Under the pieces are notes generated by a model. It saw only the letters and a program-made list of their open reading frames with translations, ran no database searches and was not told the DNA's origin. From the NCBI GenBank assembly GCA_951799425.1, contig OX637405.1, positions 28,436,635 to 28,500,634 on the forward strand: 64,000 nucleotides of DNA, read 5' to 3'. The translations under genes were made by a program, and so were the position numbers. The stretch's first letter is position 1. Every line of letters starts with the position of its first letter. Below, piece after piece: positions 1 through 11,365 of the stretch. Source of the stretch: Ilex aquifolium. Its lineage: Eukaryota; Streptophyta; Magnoliopsida; Aquifoliales; Aquifoliaceae.

Positions 1-905
1 ATTTAGGAAACAAAGTAAATTTATAACTAAAACATCGGAGTTCTCAGTTTATTTAGCAAATGGATGATCTCCCTTATTCTCTAGCATTACAGGCTGAGCT
101 AGCTCCTACAATGACAGGGAATAAGAATCAAGCTCTCTCATCCATACTGTCCAAGCTGAAAGTCATTAAACAATATAGCTAGCCTTGGTTTGAGCTAGCC
201 TGAATTGCCAATAAAAAAATTAATAAGTACATTATTTAAGAGCATTATGATTTGTTATAAACCCATACTAAAAGTAAACATGTCTACCCATATCAACACT
301 AAACATGTCTAACAATATAAACCCGTTAACTTTATCTTACAATGCAGTTAACTAAACAACAATTAACATTTAATTAAAACTTAAGTAATACATACCTTTA
401 AAAAAGTTAAAGAGAGCAAGGGTTTCAGACCAAATTCATCACTGATTGTTCACAATTCTTTGAGAAATTTCATCAAACACGTGGTGGGCTCAAAAATTTG
501 TCACAAAATTTTTTGGGGGCTACCCAATCGGTGGCGCAAAAAGTTCATCACAAAGAAAAAATAAAAAATATGTAGTTGTTCTTTAGCTAACCAACTGGTG
601 GGTGGGGTCTGGATCTGGGTTTGCATACAAAAATGGAGTCGTGTGTGTGTGAAAATCAGAGATGAATGTATTGGGTTTATGGGCCTGTGGAGTGAGGCTG
701 GTGAGAGAAAGACGAAGACAGAGAGAGTGAGAGAAAGATGAAGACAGAGAGAGTGAGAGAAAGAGAAACAAAGGTGATGACAGAGAGATATAAAGGCGGA
801 GAGAGGAAGAGACAGCGATGGAGAGGGAGTCAAAGAGCGAAACCTGGATATGGGCAGGGGCTTTCTTGGTGGATCTGGCGAGGGCGTGTGTGTCTGTGTG
901 TCTGA

Positions 906-941
<36 letters not shown>

Positions 942-1334
942 GTACTTGGGCCATGGCAGAGGAACGATCGGGAAGAGAGAAAGAGAGAGGGGGTCTAGGC
1001 CTCTGGCCGCCTGGTCTTCTTCTTCCGGCAGAGGAGCGAGAGGTAAGAGAGAAATTATGTTCCAGGGCAGGCATGCAGTGTTAATGGGGAGAGAAGGAAA
1101 GATGGGTATCGACCGTTGATGGGGTTGTGTGCCATGCGTGCAGTGTGTTTGGGCGGGATTTGGGTTTTAAGTGGAATGAATTGTGAACCATAAGATTTAA
1201 TCTGATGGATTTAGATGAGATCTGAATCGTATATTTAACTCTCAATTAAATCTTAGCCGTTCTTCTGCTTTTCTAAATTGAGAGAGTTGATTTTAATTTA
1301 GAAAGTTTGAAATGAGCTCTATCTTATTAGTATA
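1..1334 (-). mobile_element. Partial Helitron-like element (5' part), left end outside the window
   Basis: No gene is recognised here. On the minus strand the right edge reads TATACTAATAAGATAGAGC, close to the 5' ends of the Helitrons ending at 6548 and 27718 (TCTATATAATAAAGTAGA). Like the element at 1335-6548, it has a GA/CT-rich block a few hundred bases inside this end (about 700-1110). The canonical TC start is not intact, perhaps because the next Helitron inserted at this edge. Serine/leucine-rich frames across the GA block are low-complexity translations, not genes. The element assignment is inferred from end similarity only. Confidence 0.35.
909..938. repeat. (GA)n microsatellite
   Basis: About 15 uninterrupted GA dinucleotides inside a wider GA-rich tract of roughly 700-1060. 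Confidence 0.9.
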
Positions 1335-3240
1335 CTAGTAATTGTCCGTGCCTAAAGGCACGAAGTAACGAAAAATTGAATTAAAACTTGAAAAAACCTA
1401 TCGTGCCTACGGACACTTTGCAACTTAAAATAAACCATCAATTTGAAATAATGTTTACATCATTTGCTTCAATTAAATAAATTGAAATCAATCTAGTCCC
1501 CACTAATTTTTCAGAAATTTCGACCAAACTTCCTCTAAAAATAGGAGTCAAGAAGATTTCAACCTGTCTACAAAACTCACAATCATACATAACAATCATA
1601 ATAATGACTCGTATCACTACAATTCAATTCTATTTTCACCACAATCATCATACATCACAACTCAATTCCATACCCAACTATTAATTTAAATCAAAACCAA
1701 ACATATCCTCATAACCATGTGTAATTACTTCCCGTATTAAACACGGAATAAACAAAACACATGCAAACTGCACACAAAAAATACACACGTGCACAAATAC
1801 AGAAAGAACTTCCTTCATCATCATCTTCTTTGGAGCTAGGAGTTACATTCTTTAAGAAGCTTACATGTTCTTAACTTTTGATTTCTCACTTTCTTCCCAT
1901 GTTCTGACTAATGACGGCCTCTGATCTGAAGTAAAACTCAAGGAAATTACTCAAGTGATAGGCAATAAATTTAATCACGGAGTACAATGTGAATGAGTAA
2001 ATAAAGTGACAGAGTCTACTCTTTTGATTGCCTTGGATGTAAACAATGGTGTGTCTTTACACACAATTGACTGGAGAAGAAGGTTCCATGTAATCCCCTC
2101 ATGAAGTTTTAGTTACTGAGCATGGAGCAGAGTTGACTTGGAAATAGCAATTGGAAGCAATAAAAACTTGCTAAATAAGCATACTTGATCAGAGATGTCG
2201 CCGATCCAATTTATGTAGGTATCTCAAGTATCGAGTTAAATGAAACATCTAATGATTTTAGCAAGTGAAGCCTGCCAAATGAGAATAAGAAGTATACGAT
2301 GATGTAAGAAAGAGAGAGAAGGAGAGAAAGACCTTAAAGAAAACCAATTAACAGTTTAACAGTTAATTAAATGAATATCAACACACAATCAATTCAAATC
2401 CATAAGTTGTCTAAAACAAAAGGATAACCTGTTCACAACCTTATCTCTGATCATCCAGATGACTTACAGAATGGCTCATCATATTGGCAGCAACACTCAA
2501 GGCCTTATTATGCATTGGAGATACCTAGGTTCTTCTGTTTGGCAACCTGTTCAAATCTGCTGGAATATCAAACAGTTAAATAGATGGGCCTGCATGAATG
2601 AGTAAATAAAGAGGCACTACCGGACACAAAAAAATCAAGTAGTTGAATATGAATATCTCTAGCCAATAAGAAAATTATATTTTCTTCATAGTTTACTATA
2701 ACTCATACTTTTAATTTTCCAATTGAAGTACTATCTTTCCATTCATTATAAATCAAGTGAGACTCATTATTTGAGATCCTTTATACTAATAACCAAATGT
2801 GTCCAAATATCAAGAATTCACACCTCAACATCATATTTAATCATGCTTCAATGTCCCTTAAACCACAACAATCATCCATCAACCCTAAAATATCTCCACT
2901 GCATTCTAGAAGTATGAAAAAAAAGCATCATGTAAGATAATAAAACACGTCACGATGAATGAATGTCTAACTTAATATTGTTTTCAACAATTAAACAAAC
3001 TTTAAATTTAGAATAAGTAAAGTCGGGTTAGTAAGACAGTTAGAACCAACATTTTACACATTAAAATGAGAATCCACCAAAAGGAAACTTTTTCTTAAAC
3101 ATAGAAACTCGACCAGTTGTTTAATGGGTACAATAACCTGGTACAATGCAATCTGGTACTGCTGCTTTGACTATATCTTCAATTCCTAACCCACATCAGA
3201 AAACACAACAATCAGAATATCCATCCATAGAAACACCAAG

Positions 3241-3705
3241 GTTACCTAGATCGTGGGTCGCTTCGGTACATGATACGGGTACGGGTACGCGGTACGACAC
3301 TTTCTTAGGTACGCGGTACGATGAGGGTAGACTTAGCTGGTACGTTATTTTGGGTCGCAATTCGTTTTAGAACTCTTATCTGGATTGTTTTTACTACTAT
3401 ACAACATTATATGTTACAGAACATCCATAAATATTAAGTCAATTGCTATTTATTTTATATTTGTGCTTGATTTTCTATTATCTAAAACAATATATAATTA
3501 TAAATCTATATACATGTAGTCAATTAATATGTATTTTATATTTGTGCTACATATTCGAATGCGAATTGATTTAGGGTTAGTATTACAATTGGGGTCGGTA
3601 CATTTTGGTGATCTGGATCGCGAACCCACCGTGTTTGGGATCGATGTACCTAGATCGTGGGTCGTCATTGGTTTAGTGAATTCTGGTAACCATGAGAAAC
3701 ACAAC
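3241..3705. repeat. Dispersed repeat, copy 1
   Basis: About 460 bp begins GGTTACCTAGATCGTGGG and ends near TTCTGGTAACC, giving a short inverted terminus GGTTACC/GGTAACC. A diverged second copy lies at about 45995-46415. Both share the GTACGCGGTACGA segment and a long AT-rich middle (CTATACAACATTATAT, CTATTATCTAAAA). No coding capacity is evident. Probably a MITE, superfamily unknown. Confidence 0.6.
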
Positions 3706-5056
3706 ATGCTACCACAATTGCACTGTCATTTTATCAGAATTTTGAGTCATTCGATATCACCACCTAGTCAATTCTAGTAAATTCATGTTAAATTTAGACT
3801 AAAAACATATAAACGTATTCCAAGATAGTGCTCATGCCTGAAGGCATTGTGTAACATAAAAAAGTTATGCACTACATGAACAATGACATTTAATCAAGTC
3901 AAATATATTTTTGATAGACTATTAACCACAAAAAAAAATTATCAATACAAAAAAATCTTGTTATCAGCAGTCCTATGTACTAAGAAAACAACCATTATCC
4001 TCTTGTTTAAGTTAATGACAAATGTAAGCGAAAAATCTTAATTAAATAAAAATGAGCACATTAAAGATCTCACTTGAGACAACTGTGTGATATCTTCAGA
4101 AAATAAACTTTTTTCCTTTAGAACACCATGAATTTCCTCTAAAGGAAAAATATCAAAAAATTGGTACTATGAAAAATGAATCCAAGCAATAGAGATGGCC
4201 TTCCTTACCACCAGTAATGCCAACATTAGTTATAGTTGGGAGTAATTCAATTAGTATACTTGAACTTGGTGCCCGATATGAGATACTACTACTCATTCCT
4301 ATGCAAGGCAAGTTGACAATAAAAAAGGCGGTGCACAATCAAGGGAAAAGAACCATTGCCAAGGATTCATAAATTCACTAAAATATGAAACCAGAAAATA
4401 AAAAATAAAAACAAACACAAATTCACTACCAGATTGAATGTCAGAAAGAGACATGTAATAAAAAATCCATTGCTAAGTATTCCACAAATCCAAAAAATTT
4501 AACACACAATTTAACAAACTTACACATACATGTGTAGGAAAAAATCCACAACAAACACAGAAACACATGAAAATTAAAAACCCAAAACAACAAACCAATT
4601 TGGTCGTCATTGCCATTGCTAGCTGGAGAAAAGGTCACCTATTTTCTAATTTTCTAATGGATAATCAGGAGTGAAGACCAAATAGATACAAACATCATTT
4701 CATTTGGTTCATATTGCTTCCCATCATCCACTAAAAAAGTAAGTGCAGCTTCTTGAAGGTAGAAGAACATCACACATACACTCTTCATGAAGGTAGAAGA
4801 ACTTACTTTCTTGGCCTTTTGCGGGCAAGAAGGGCTTTGGCAGAACTTCTCCGAATTTCGAGGCTTATGTTTCTCTAATAGTCCTCCCGTGTGCACATTT
4901 CTCTTCTTAAGTATTCTTTGCCTGACAGACTAACCATATAAATCATCACGATTTCTTGAAGTTTCAAGGAAAATAGAGCACCTACCCAACTTTCTAGAAA
5001 TATTAGGCATGAGTGAGGGCATCCTTCAATAGACTTCACCGACTAATGATCAAATA

Positions 5057-5430
5057 GATTGAAAATTCCCATTCACTATCAAAATGAAGAAAGCAAAATA
5101 AATCATTGATTCACCATAGAAAAATAAACTTGTACATTTACGTTGTTGAACCCATGAATTTGCCCATTGAGTGGTGGAGTAAATCTAAGACCACCTACAA
5201 AATTAATACAAAAATTAAGCACAACCACTAACTTTTCTCCAACCATATACATAGATTAAAAATCACTATTCACTATCAAAATTAAGAAAGCAAAATAAAT
5301 CATTAATTCAACACAGAAAATTCAACTTGTACCTTTACATTGCCAAAAGGCATGAATTTTCCCCTTGAGTGGTGGAGTAAATCTAAGACCACCTACAAAA
5401 TTAATGCAAAAATTGAGCACAACCACCGAC
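5057..5430. repeat. Tandem duplication, period about 197 bp
   Basis: Two adjacent diverged copies (about 5057-5253 and 5254-5430) share ATTCACTATCAAAAT, GAAAGCAAAATAAATCAT and GAGTGGTGGAGTAAATCTAA. They lie inside the 1335-6548 Helitron. On the minus strand part of each unit is open, but no protein family is recognised. Confidence 0.75.
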
Positions 5431-6623
5431 TTGCGACATCCATGGTACACTGCTTCCTCGATTGTCGTCAATAAACTTATTTTAGACATTACAACAAACA
5501 CTTCGTGTGCGTTATTCAAATAGATGTAGTGTGGGACTCGGGGGTGTTTGTGGTGGGCTGGTCTGGGTGTATCTGACCAATCTCATTATTCAGATTAGTG
5601 TTGTTTTTGCCACACTAATGGACAGTCAAGAGTGAAGACGAAAAAATAACAAAAAATCAAGGCAACAAAAAATGGCGAACATAGAGTCTTACCATTTTTG
5701 TTCCGCTAAATTGTTGTAAAATTGGATTTATCGAGTTTGTCACCAATCTGATCTTCACAAACTGTTCAACTTTCATTCCACTGCTCAATGGTGTAGCAAA
5801 TAATCACTTGCATTTCATCAAACAGGTTATGTGCAAGAAGGGGGTTGGGTTTGTTGCTTTGAATCTATGGCTGAGGGTGTTCGATATACTTCTTGTTGTG
5901 GTCGTTGCTAGTTTGATTCTGGTCATTGGTCATTGGTCACCAGTGGTCTGGTGTAGAGTGATGATTTTCGTGTTGCTGGTGACGGTTAAGGAAGGGGGTT
6001 TCGAGGTTGAGAATAGTGAGAAAGGCATGAGAGACAGATGGGTCTGAGAGAGATGGGTCTCAATAAGATAGACAGATAAGAATGTGAAGCGTACCTGAAA
6101 CAGAGGATCTTCTATGTGTGCCTTTCTCCTCTCCTACTCTCTCTATGCATTTCTTCTGTCTCTCTCTATTGTAGCCGTCCTAATGCCCACTATTATAAGT
6201 GAGATTTGAGATTGGGAGAAGATTTGAGATGGATTCTATGAGATAGAGGCGTGATAGATTGGGAGAGAGAGGCGTGGAAGAGAGAGGCATGAGAGAGAGA
6301 GGCAGAAGTGAGAGAGAGAGAGAGAGGTGTGAGAGAGGTAGTCTGTTTTGAGATAAGCTTCTTCATGGGCGGGAAAAAAAAATTAGGACTAATCGTAGAT
6401 CATTGAATCAAAATTTTTGAAATGATCTGAACTGTCTTTCATTTCAAAATGATCTGGACCTCCATTTGTCTTTTAGATTTTGTGTCAAAACGATATGGAC
6501 CTCTCTTTGTCTTTTGGATTCAAACTTCGCTCTACTTTATTATATAGATATATATATATATAGATGTCCAAGAGCCTGCATGCAAAGTGTCAAATCTAGG
6601 TTGTCCTCATAATTAGTCTGTGA

Positions 6624-6631
6624 AGTATGGT
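6624..6631. other. hAT target-site duplication, left copy
   Basis: AGTATGGT directly precedes the left terminus of the hAT element and is repeated exactly at 23805-23812 after its right terminus. Eight bases is the hAT duplication length. Confidence 0.9.
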
Positions 6632-6655
6632 CAAGGATCAAAGTTGCGTGTCGAA
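6632..6655 (+). repeat. hAT left terminal inverted repeat
   Basis: Matches the reverse complement of 23781-23804 at 21 of 24 positions, with mismatches at positions 9, 15 and 19. Confidence 0.88.
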
Positions 6656-6805
6656 ACGTCCGAAACGTCCGAAACGTTTCGGAATTTCAACACTCCGACA
6701 CGAAACAGTGGTTGAATCAAAAAATTCCAGGGTTTCGGTCGAAACGGCAATGTTTCGGACCGTATCGGTCGAAACAGCACCGTTTCGACGAAACAGTGCA
6801 TATTT
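6648..6805. repeat. hAT left subterminal repeats (CGAAACG/CGTTTCG)
   Basis: About ten copies of CGAAAC or its complement occur in both orientations within 160 bp. The same motif clusters at 23715-23795. Subterminal short repeats are known transposase-binding regions in hAT elements such as Ac; the binding role here is inferred. Confidence 0.7.
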
Positions 6806-7173
6806 TCGGTTCACTCCAGGCCAAAAGAAAAGAGAGAGAGGCTCAGTCAAAAAGGGCAGAAAGCAGATTCGTTCACATGTCCAAGCCAAAAAAAAAAAAG
6901 GCAGAAAGCAGATTCGTTCTCAGAAATCACATGAGTGTCCAGTCTAGGTCTTTCAAGCCAAAAAACGAAAATACCAGAGAAGAGGCAGACAAAGGCACCA
7001 GACGAAGCAAAAATTGAAGGAGAAGCTACTGTACTTACCTCCTTGACTCCAGATTTGAGCTGATCCAAGTATTATCCACGCCGATCTAGGGCTTCGGAGT
7101 TGTCCAGTCTTCATCGCTGTGACCACGAGCTACCCAAGGTTCCACAGGTATGTTCTTCTCTTCGTCTTCTTCT

Positions 7174-7174
<1 letters not shown>

Positions 7175-7212
<38 letters not shown>
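7175..7212. repeat. (TC)n microsatellite
   Basis: About 18 uninterrupted TC units follow a TCTTCT tract. Confidence 0.9.
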
Positions 7213-7214
<2 letters not shown>

Positions 7215-7218
7215 GCAC

Positions 7219-7284
7219 GGCATCGCAATCGCAATCGCGATCGCGATCGCCTTCGCGATCGCCTTCGCCTTCGCCTTCGGCAGA
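7219..7284. repeat. GC-rich hexamer array
   Basis: About eleven variants of TCGCAA/TCGCGA/TCGCCT in tandem. This is a CpG-dense island in otherwise AT-rich DNA. Confidence 0.85.
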
Positions 7285-7326
7285 CGCCTTCGGTTCGTGT
7301 GGTTAACTGTGCAGGTCTTCTGCTTT

Positions 7327-8050
7327 TATATTTTTTTTTTTTTGTTATAACTAAGAATAATTACATTTACCACCCCATTATAATTCCATTTAATTACTGC
7401 TCTTCTGCCTTTTACAATTTGTTAGTTATAAGTATTAATAATTATATTTAATACCCTATTGTAATTATATTTAATACTCAATGTAATTATATTTAATACC
7501 TACTATAATTATATTTAATACCCCTTGCAGTACATTTAATTCCACTGCCGTAGGTCTTCTGCCTTTTTTTTTTGTTATAACTAAGAATAATTACATTTAC
7601 TACCCCATTATAATTCCATTTAATTACTGCTCTTCTGCCTTTTACAATTTGTTAGTTATAAGTATTAATAATTATATTTAATACCCTATTGTAATTATAT
7701 TTAATACTCAATGTAATTATATTTAATACCTACTATAATTATATATACTACCCCATTATAATTATACTTAATACCTCATGTAATTACATTTAATACCTAC
7801 TATAATTATTTTTAATACCCATTTTTTTTTTGTTATAACTATGACTAATTACATATAATACCCCATTATAATTATACTTAATACTTCGTGTAATTACATT
7901 TAATACCTACTATAATTATTTTTAATACCCATTTTTTTTTGTTATAACTATGACTAATTACATATAATACTCCATTATAATTATACTTAATACCTCATGT
8001 AATTACATTTAATACCTACCATAATTATTTTTAATACCCAGGATAATTAA
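7327..8050. repeat. AT-rich minisatellite with about 229-bp higher-order duplication
   Basis: Short units around TAATTATATTTAATACC repeat many times. A larger block starting TGTTATAACTAAGAATAATT occurs at 7343 and 7572, with shorter versions near 7831 and 7940. Confidence 0.85.
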
Positions 8051-8382
8051 ATTTAATTCTCCACTGCGAAATTAAACAGAATTTGTTCTGCCATGTTTGA
8101 CAGCCCGAAAATTGCAAGAAGAACTCAAGAAATGGTTGTAAAAATTTTCCCAAAAGGATCTTTTAATTGTGAAGAAGATGTACTTTGTGATCTAAATATC
8201 TAAGTCAATGCATACAGCTCATTTCGCTGGTTTTGCATTCAATCCACATAAATGTATGGACTAGTAAGATAATGGACCCACCCAGTCTGGTGTTAATGGT
8301 TCTAGTGACTGTACTGACTAATTGAAATGTTTATTATTCAACAAAAGCAACTCTAATTCTTTGGGAGCTTGATATTGTAGAT

Positions 8383-10105
8383 ATGACTTCAAAGGGAAAG
8401 AATGTGGTTACTGAATCATCCCAGAAAAAGAAAAAAGAACGTGATATTGGATGGAACTACGGCGAACGAATTGGGGATAATCGACAACATGTGATGTGTA
8501 ATTTCTGCCATAAAAAAATGTTGGGTGGCGGTGTCTCGCGGTTAAAGCAACACTTGGCAGGCGGTTATAATAATGTGGAACAATGTGATAAGTGTCCTCT
8601 TGAAATTGCGAGAGCTATGAGGGATTACTTGAATCGCAACAAGACTGAAAATGCAGAAATAACTGATGAAAGGAGAAAAATGAGACAGAATTTAATTGGT
8701 GGATCAAGGCGGAAGAGTGGGATCGAAATTTATTCTTCCGATGAGAATTCAGATGATGATATGGATATAGAATATAGAGCTGATATTGAATATGCAAAAC
8801 AACAATCTATTCGCGATATACATATGGCCGAGCAAGGTTTTAGAGGTGGAAGTTCTAGACCATCTATCCAAAAAGGTGGTACATCTAGGGGTTTGATGCG
8901 GTCACATAGTGTAAAGGAATCTTGGGATAAATTCTCAAGAAAATCACAAAAGTTGATGGGCAAAGAAAAAAATCTCACGATAGAAGAGATAGATCCTTCA
9001 ATGTATCGGAATAGAGAAGTGAAGCAAGCCAAGCTAACTCATATGTGGAATCCCAAAAAGTGGGCAAAGTCGGCAAAACATGCTATTGCAAAGTATTTCA
9101 TTTATGAGAATATTCCGCCAAGCAAAGCCCAAGGTCATTTTTACCAATTGATGATTGATGAAATTGCTTTAGCAGGAGTTGGTGTGAAAGGGCCAACCCC
9201 ATATGAGATTGGCGGGTCATTACTAGATAGTGAGATAGATGAACTTAAAGAGTACATTGACCAATTCAAAAAGAAGTGGAAGATTTATGGAGTGACAATC
9301 ATGTGTGATGGATGGACATCCACCACAAGATTATCTATCATTAACTTTTTGATATACTGTGATGGAAAAGTTGTGTTTCACAAGTCAATTGATAGTTCTG
9401 GCCATGACAAGGATGCTAATTATATTTTGAGGTTGATGGAGGCTGTTGTTGAGGAGATTGGAGAAAAATACGTGGTTCAGATTATTACAGACAATGGAAG
9501 TGCGTACAAAAAAGCTGGTGAAATGTTGATGGAAAGAAAACCACACTTATATTGGACTCCTTGTGCTGCCCACTCTTTGGATTTGATTTTGCATGATTTT
9601 TCCAAGATTGAAACAGTTCAAAATGTGCTAGAGCAAGCTAAAAGAGTGACCAATTTTATCTACAATCATAGTAGAGTCTTGGATATAATGAGAACATTTT
9701 GTTCGGGGGAATTGATTCGGCCAGGGCAAACAAGATTTGCCACTAATTATATTGCCCTACAAAGTATTTTGGAACAGAAAAATGGCTTGCAAAGGATGTT
9801 CACTTCAGAAGATTGGTCTAGGATTGCGGCAGCAAAGGATCCAGTTGGGAAGCGAGTTCAAGGGACGATTCTAAATCCTAAGTTTTGGGAGAACGCCAAA
9901 AATGTGTTGAATATGCATACACCTATTGCAAAAGTTCTAAGAATGGTAGATGAGGAAAGAAAAGCAACAATGCCATATGTATATGAAGCAATGAAACGAG
10001 CAAGACAAGCTGTCAAAGACGCGGCTCCTAAATCGTGCAAAAAATATCTTGATATAATTGATGCTCGATGGAAAAAACAAATCATTCAACATATTCATAT
10101 GGCAG
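8383..10105 (+). CDS. hAT transposase, exon 1 (BED zinc finger and DUF659)
   Basis: This encodes the first 574 residues of a 1093-aa hAT transposase, which would cut and rejoin DNA at the element ends in the nucleus. A BED-type zinc finger has C39, C42, H57 and C68, followed by a basic/acidic linker. A DUF659 domain covers about residues 246-395, with candidate catalytic D309 (CDGWTS) and D370 (TDNGS). The start follows a good acceptor two bases upstream. Exon 1 ends HMA plus one base at the donor G|GT; the frame then runs 21 more codons into the LTR before a stop, so those codons are not native. Joined to exons at 21711, 21920 and 22094, the frame stays open to 23445. The predicted junction restores AAYYLNP, a common hAT string. 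Confidence 0.88.
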
Positions 10106-10106
10106 G
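10102..10106. other. Target-site duplication of the Athila-type element, left copy
   Basis: GCAGG precedes the 5' LTR and recurs at 21608-21612 after the 3' LTR. It straddles the exon 1 donor of the hAT transposase. Confidence 0.92.
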
Positions 10107-11187
10107 TGATTCAGGTCTAATATTTACATTTGTCAGAGGTAATATTAATCATTTTATTGTGAAAGTGTGATATTTATGATGATTTAATTGAAGATTAAGG
10201 CTATGAGAATAAAAGATGAGTTGTGTTGTTTTGCAGGTTAATAGTGCACAATTGGAGTGAAGCTATGAGAAGAAAGGAAGCATAGCTCAGGACGGATCAC
10301 ACTGGAACACGCGTCCGGACGGAGGAAGTATACGCGTCCGGACGCGATTGGCAGAAAGTTGACAAACGAAGCAAGGACCATTCTGGAAGGCGCGTCCGGA
10401 CGGTTGAGAGAGTCGCGTCCGGACGCGTGTCAAACCTCTGCTGCCGAATTTAGAATCCTAGTGGGATGCAATCTCTGGGGAATGTAATTTATAAATACAA
10501 ACCTAAGACTTTGTAAAGGATCTATCTTTATTCTCTTTGTTTTTAGTCTATTTTTCTGAATCCTTTACCATGTCTGGCTAGAAGGCTAAGCTAGGGCTAG
10601 GGGAAAATCTCTCAACGGAGTACGGTATTTTTATTGACTCTTGTACTTAAGGATTTATGAAACTGTGTTAATTTAATTCCTAATATTTTAGCAAAGTGTT
10701 TATGCTGTATAAATTCTTGAGTTGTTGTGCCACGTACATCGATTGCTTGAGTTTCCCTGCGTGTAAATCACTGGTTATTCCACGCTGGAAGGATTAACAT
10801 TATTTCATAGAATAATATGATTGAATGATTATTCAGGTTCCTGGTAGTCGTTTCATTATAACTTTTGGATTTATCACTTGATTTGTTAATTGGATTAACT
10901 GACATTTAATTCTTCTTTCAAGTCAAGCTTTGAGTATTTAACTATTACTGTATGAAGTTGAGAGGGAGTACCTGATGCTCTAGTATTTTATTTATTACTA
11001 TTTCAATTACCAAAATCATTTTTCTCCAATCAACAATTTTCCAAATAAATCTTTTTCCTTTCAAATTATTTTTGTTGTTTGTGTGATTGTTCCTTGTTAC
11101 AATTCCTCGTGGGATCGACCTCGGACTTCCGAGATTATATTACTTTGCTCAACCTGCGCTTGGGTTTACACTTTTAAAGTTGAAGCA
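10107..11187 (+). repeat. 5' LTR of the Athila-type element
   Basis: 1081 bp, TGATTCAGG...GAAGCA. It carries four CGTCCGGACG palindromes at about 10311-10425 followed by a TATA box (TATAAATA, 10490-10497). The distal part holds GGGATCGACCTCGG, which has a counterpart in the LTR at 60036-61624. Confidence 0.95.
10311..10497 (+). promoter_or_regulatory. LTR promoter: palindrome cluster and TATA box
   Basis: Four copies of GCGTCCGGAC(G) start near 10311, 10334, 10392 and 10415, and TATAAATA lies at 10490. The same set is in the 3' LTR (from 20731; TATA at 20910). The palindrome is CpG-rich and self-complementary, so it could bind a dimeric factor or be a methylation target. That role is inferred. 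Confidence 0.65.
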
Positions 11188-11193
11188 AGTTTT

Positions 11194-11211
11194 TGGCGCC
11201 GTTGCCGGGGA
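11194..11211 (+). other. Primer binding site (tRNA-Asp)
   Basis: TGGCGCCGTTGCCGGGGA is complementary to the 3' end of plant tRNA-Asp including CCA, and lies 6 bases after the 5' LTR. Confidence 0.9.
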
Positions 11212-11365
11212 ACTTGAAAGACAAGGAGCTATTACATCATTGAGGTTTGCAGTATTTGCGAGTCTTCGGAAATCCGGTAACTTCGTTCTAATTTTTAGTT
11301 TATTTATTTAAGTTATTTTTCTTGTTAGTTTAATTTAGAATTTATTTAGGTTATTTATCTGTTTT

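Larger units (their letters stand above)
1335..6548 (-). mobile_element. Helitron, non-autonomous, 5.2 kb
   Basis: On the minus strand the element begins A|TCTATATAATAAAGTAGA (base 6548) and ends with hairpin CGTGCCTTTAGGCACG, 8 nt, then CTAG|T (bases 1335-1338). TC start, CTRR end, subterminal hairpin and insertion between A and T are the standard Helitron signature. The same ends recur at 25468-27718 and, inverted, at 32307-32918. No Rep/helicase frame is visible, so it would be moved by an autonomous partner. The interior is AT-rich with a dispersed repeat (3241-3705), a 197-bp tandem duplication and a GA-rich block at 6230-6345. Another hairpin, ATGCC/GGCAT, near 3835 may be an older 3' terminus. 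No captured gene could be identified. Confidence 0.75.
7148..8380 (+). other. Probable 5'-UTR intron of the hAT transposase, filled with repeats
   Basis: A donor CACAG|GTATGT at 7147/7148 and an acceptor ATTGTAG at 8374-8380 lie two bases before the transposase ATG. The predicted intron holds a CT microsatellite, a TCGCGA-type hexamer array and AT-rich tandem repeats. It is inferred from splice signals only. Confidence 0.45.

Noticed and set aside
501-1119. Open frames rich in Ser/Leu/Phe or Arg/Glu on both strands
   Set aside because: They are translations of the GA/CT microsatellite and its surroundings, with no domain and no conserved start.
6627-7017. Basic frames across the hAT left end
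   Set aside because: They read through the TIR and subterminal GAAACG repeats; no transposase similarity. The real coding start is at 8383.
7100-7451. Ser/Leu and Arg-Asp/Ala-Ile repeat frames
   Set aside because: They are products of the (TC)n and TCGCGA repeats inside a probable intron.
10106-10170. C-terminal 21 codons of the exon 1 frame
   Set aside because: They lie in the 5' LTR and replace the native continuation in exon 2; a splice donor precedes them.
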